From NCBI GenBank assembly GCA_016708435.1, contig JADJFV010000035.1, forward strand, positions 1-64,000: a stretch of 64,000 bases of DNA, given 5' to 3'. Positions 63,244 through 64,000 of the stretch are shown here, in pieces. The notes beneath the pieces were generated by a model. The model saw only the letters and a program-made list of their open reading frames with translations. It did not search any database and was not told where the DNA came from. Source of the DNA: Leptospiraceae bacterium (GTDB lineage Bacteria; Spirochaetota; Leptospiria; Leptospirales; Leptospiraceae). The translations under genes and the position numbers were made by a program. Within the stretch, counting starts at the first letter, position 1. Each line of letters opens with the position of its first letter.

Positions 63244-63766
63244 ACACCTATTTTGCGCTACAATATATAGTTTGATTTAAAGATTATCACCGATGATCAC
63301 GGATGGAAGAATGTCCGGTCACTGAGTGCGTGTTTACTACGAAGATTAAGTTCGCAATAAAGTCGCGTATCGAACGTGACTTTTTACTAAAAAGCTATTA
63401 CCCCTGCCACCCTGATCTTTTAGTTACTTATCCCCTTTGTTTTACCACGCTTATCCCCTCGTTGCAGTTCATGTTGCGGTTCAAGTTGCAGTTTATCTTT
63501 AGTCATGGAATTTTGAGAGTATAGTTGAACTGATACATGAACTGCAAGATGGACTGCAACATGGTGTTACCTAACCCCAGATTCTGCTGTTCTTGTGGAA
63601 TATTCAGAAGTATCCCCTTCCCTAATTCGCTTCGCAGGGCAGGGGGCTTTTTATATGCATGGGTTGAACTGACGCCCATGTGAAGAGTATTGCGCCCCGT
63701 TGGGGCTTCGTTAATTTGCACATCTTTTTAGTTTTCTGACCTATATAGAGTAGGAGCCAAACTACT
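63244..63766. other. Gene-free stretch with repeats before a transposase
   Basis: No supported gene in about 520 bases. It contains the 12-bp-unit palindrome (63461-63560), the phrase ttcgcagggcagggggc and the small hairpin gccccgttggggc near 63693-63705. Frames of 72-73 codons here cross repeats and show no family features. Confidence 0.5.
63461..63560 (+). repeat. Palindromic element built of 12-bp units (copy B)
   Basis: gttgcagttcat, gttgcggttcaa, gttgcagtttat, then the core ctttagtcatgg...agagtatagttgaactg, then atgaactgcaag, atggactgcaac. It is the same element as 11109-11205 in reverse orientation. Confidence 0.75.
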
Positions 63767-64000
63767 TTGTATATTTGTTCAACCAATAAAAGTAAACCCG
63801 CTTATATTCCAGCCTTCGAAAGATGGAGTCTATACAAATCTATTTGGATGAATCACTGGGAAGAGTTTCGGAGAATTTATAACACAAGATTCTTGTCGAA
63901 GTATGGAGAACTTTCGGACGGGAAAATAGAAGAGGTGGAAAAGCTTTTAGGTTGCGGGAATTTTCAGAATGGGTTTCAGAGATATTCTTGTGAAGAATGC
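63767..64000 (+). mobile_element. IS91-type transposase, N-terminal zinc-binding domain (cut by window end)
   Basis: The frame is open from 63749 to the window end. The residues YIPAFERWSLYKSIWMNHWE, FLSKYGELSDGKIEEVEKLL, CGNFQNGFQRYSCEEC match the start of IS91-family transposases (Zn_Tnp_IS91), whose zinc cysteines begin with this CEEC. A TTG at 63767 with AGGAG at 63752-63756 is the best start. The rest lies beyond 64000. IS91 elements move by rolling-circle transposition. Confidence 0.75.

Noticed and set aside
1..64000. CRISPR arrays or cas genes
   Set aside because: No regularly spaced direct repeats of 25-40 bases and no Cas-like proteins were seen.

Overview
The window is AT-rich bacterial DNA that most resembles a spirochaete of the Leptospiraceae. 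The inference rests on dense two-component and chemosensory genes, a decayed DUF1566 repeat lipoprotein, a tmRNA with a tag ending NNELALAA, and many small palindromic repeats. No marker gene proves the genus. Functions below come from motifs read by eye; no database search was run.

Layout. 1-4742: a decayed repeat/DUF1566 lipoprotein, a decayed AAA-ATPase/PD-(D/E)XK gene, thioredoxin and an acyl-CoA dehydrogenase, all carrying indels. This looks like a low-quality contig end or local decay. 4754-4945: a MITE-like element with a perfect 9-bp target duplication. 5021-7238: divergent DAHP synthase, rhomboid protease, and tmRNA on the minus strand with a second broken copy of its 3' end. 7342-12351: a membrane protein, an acyl-CoA dehydrogenase, a structured intergenic element, an EVE-like/HNH nuclease, and a small membrane protein plus fatty acid hydroxylase behind a CsoR-like site. 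12356-22049: sensor kinases, a cytochrome-like protein, patatin, PIG-L deacetylase, acetyltransferase and a 3-hydroxyisobutyrate dehydrogenase-like enzyme.

22088-35596 is a minus-strand block. Two chemoreceptors, CheW, CheA (split by a frameshift), CheB, a kinase-like ATPase and a CheY are followed by an 830-residue protein that reads like a bacterial major vault protein. The vault-like gene is the most striking gene in the window.

36412-48981: a Crp/Fnr regulator, two toxin-antitoxin pairs (HigBA and MazEF) whose promoters are overlapped by palindromic operators and whose mRNAs may be leaderless, an outer-membrane protein, a truncated methyltransferase, a Uma2 nuclease bracketed by perfect palindromes, a GAPDH-like protein, a TVP38-MerA fusion, a hybrid kinase and a class II photolyase.

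49013-58052 is a second chemosensory operon: CheR-TPR, double CheW, chemoreceptor (cut by one in-frame stop), CheA-REC, CheB and a REC-adenylate cyclase. Its probable output is cAMP rather than flagellar switching. 58348-64000: an intact AAA-ATPase/PD-(D/E)XK gene, an HtrA protease, RuvB fused in frame to a TonB-like protein (probably through a lost base), and the start of an IS91-type transposase cut by the window end.

Several breaks (19597-22049, 27364-29245, 61324-63243, 3611-4742) fall in A-runs. Sequencing error should be excluded before calling them biological.
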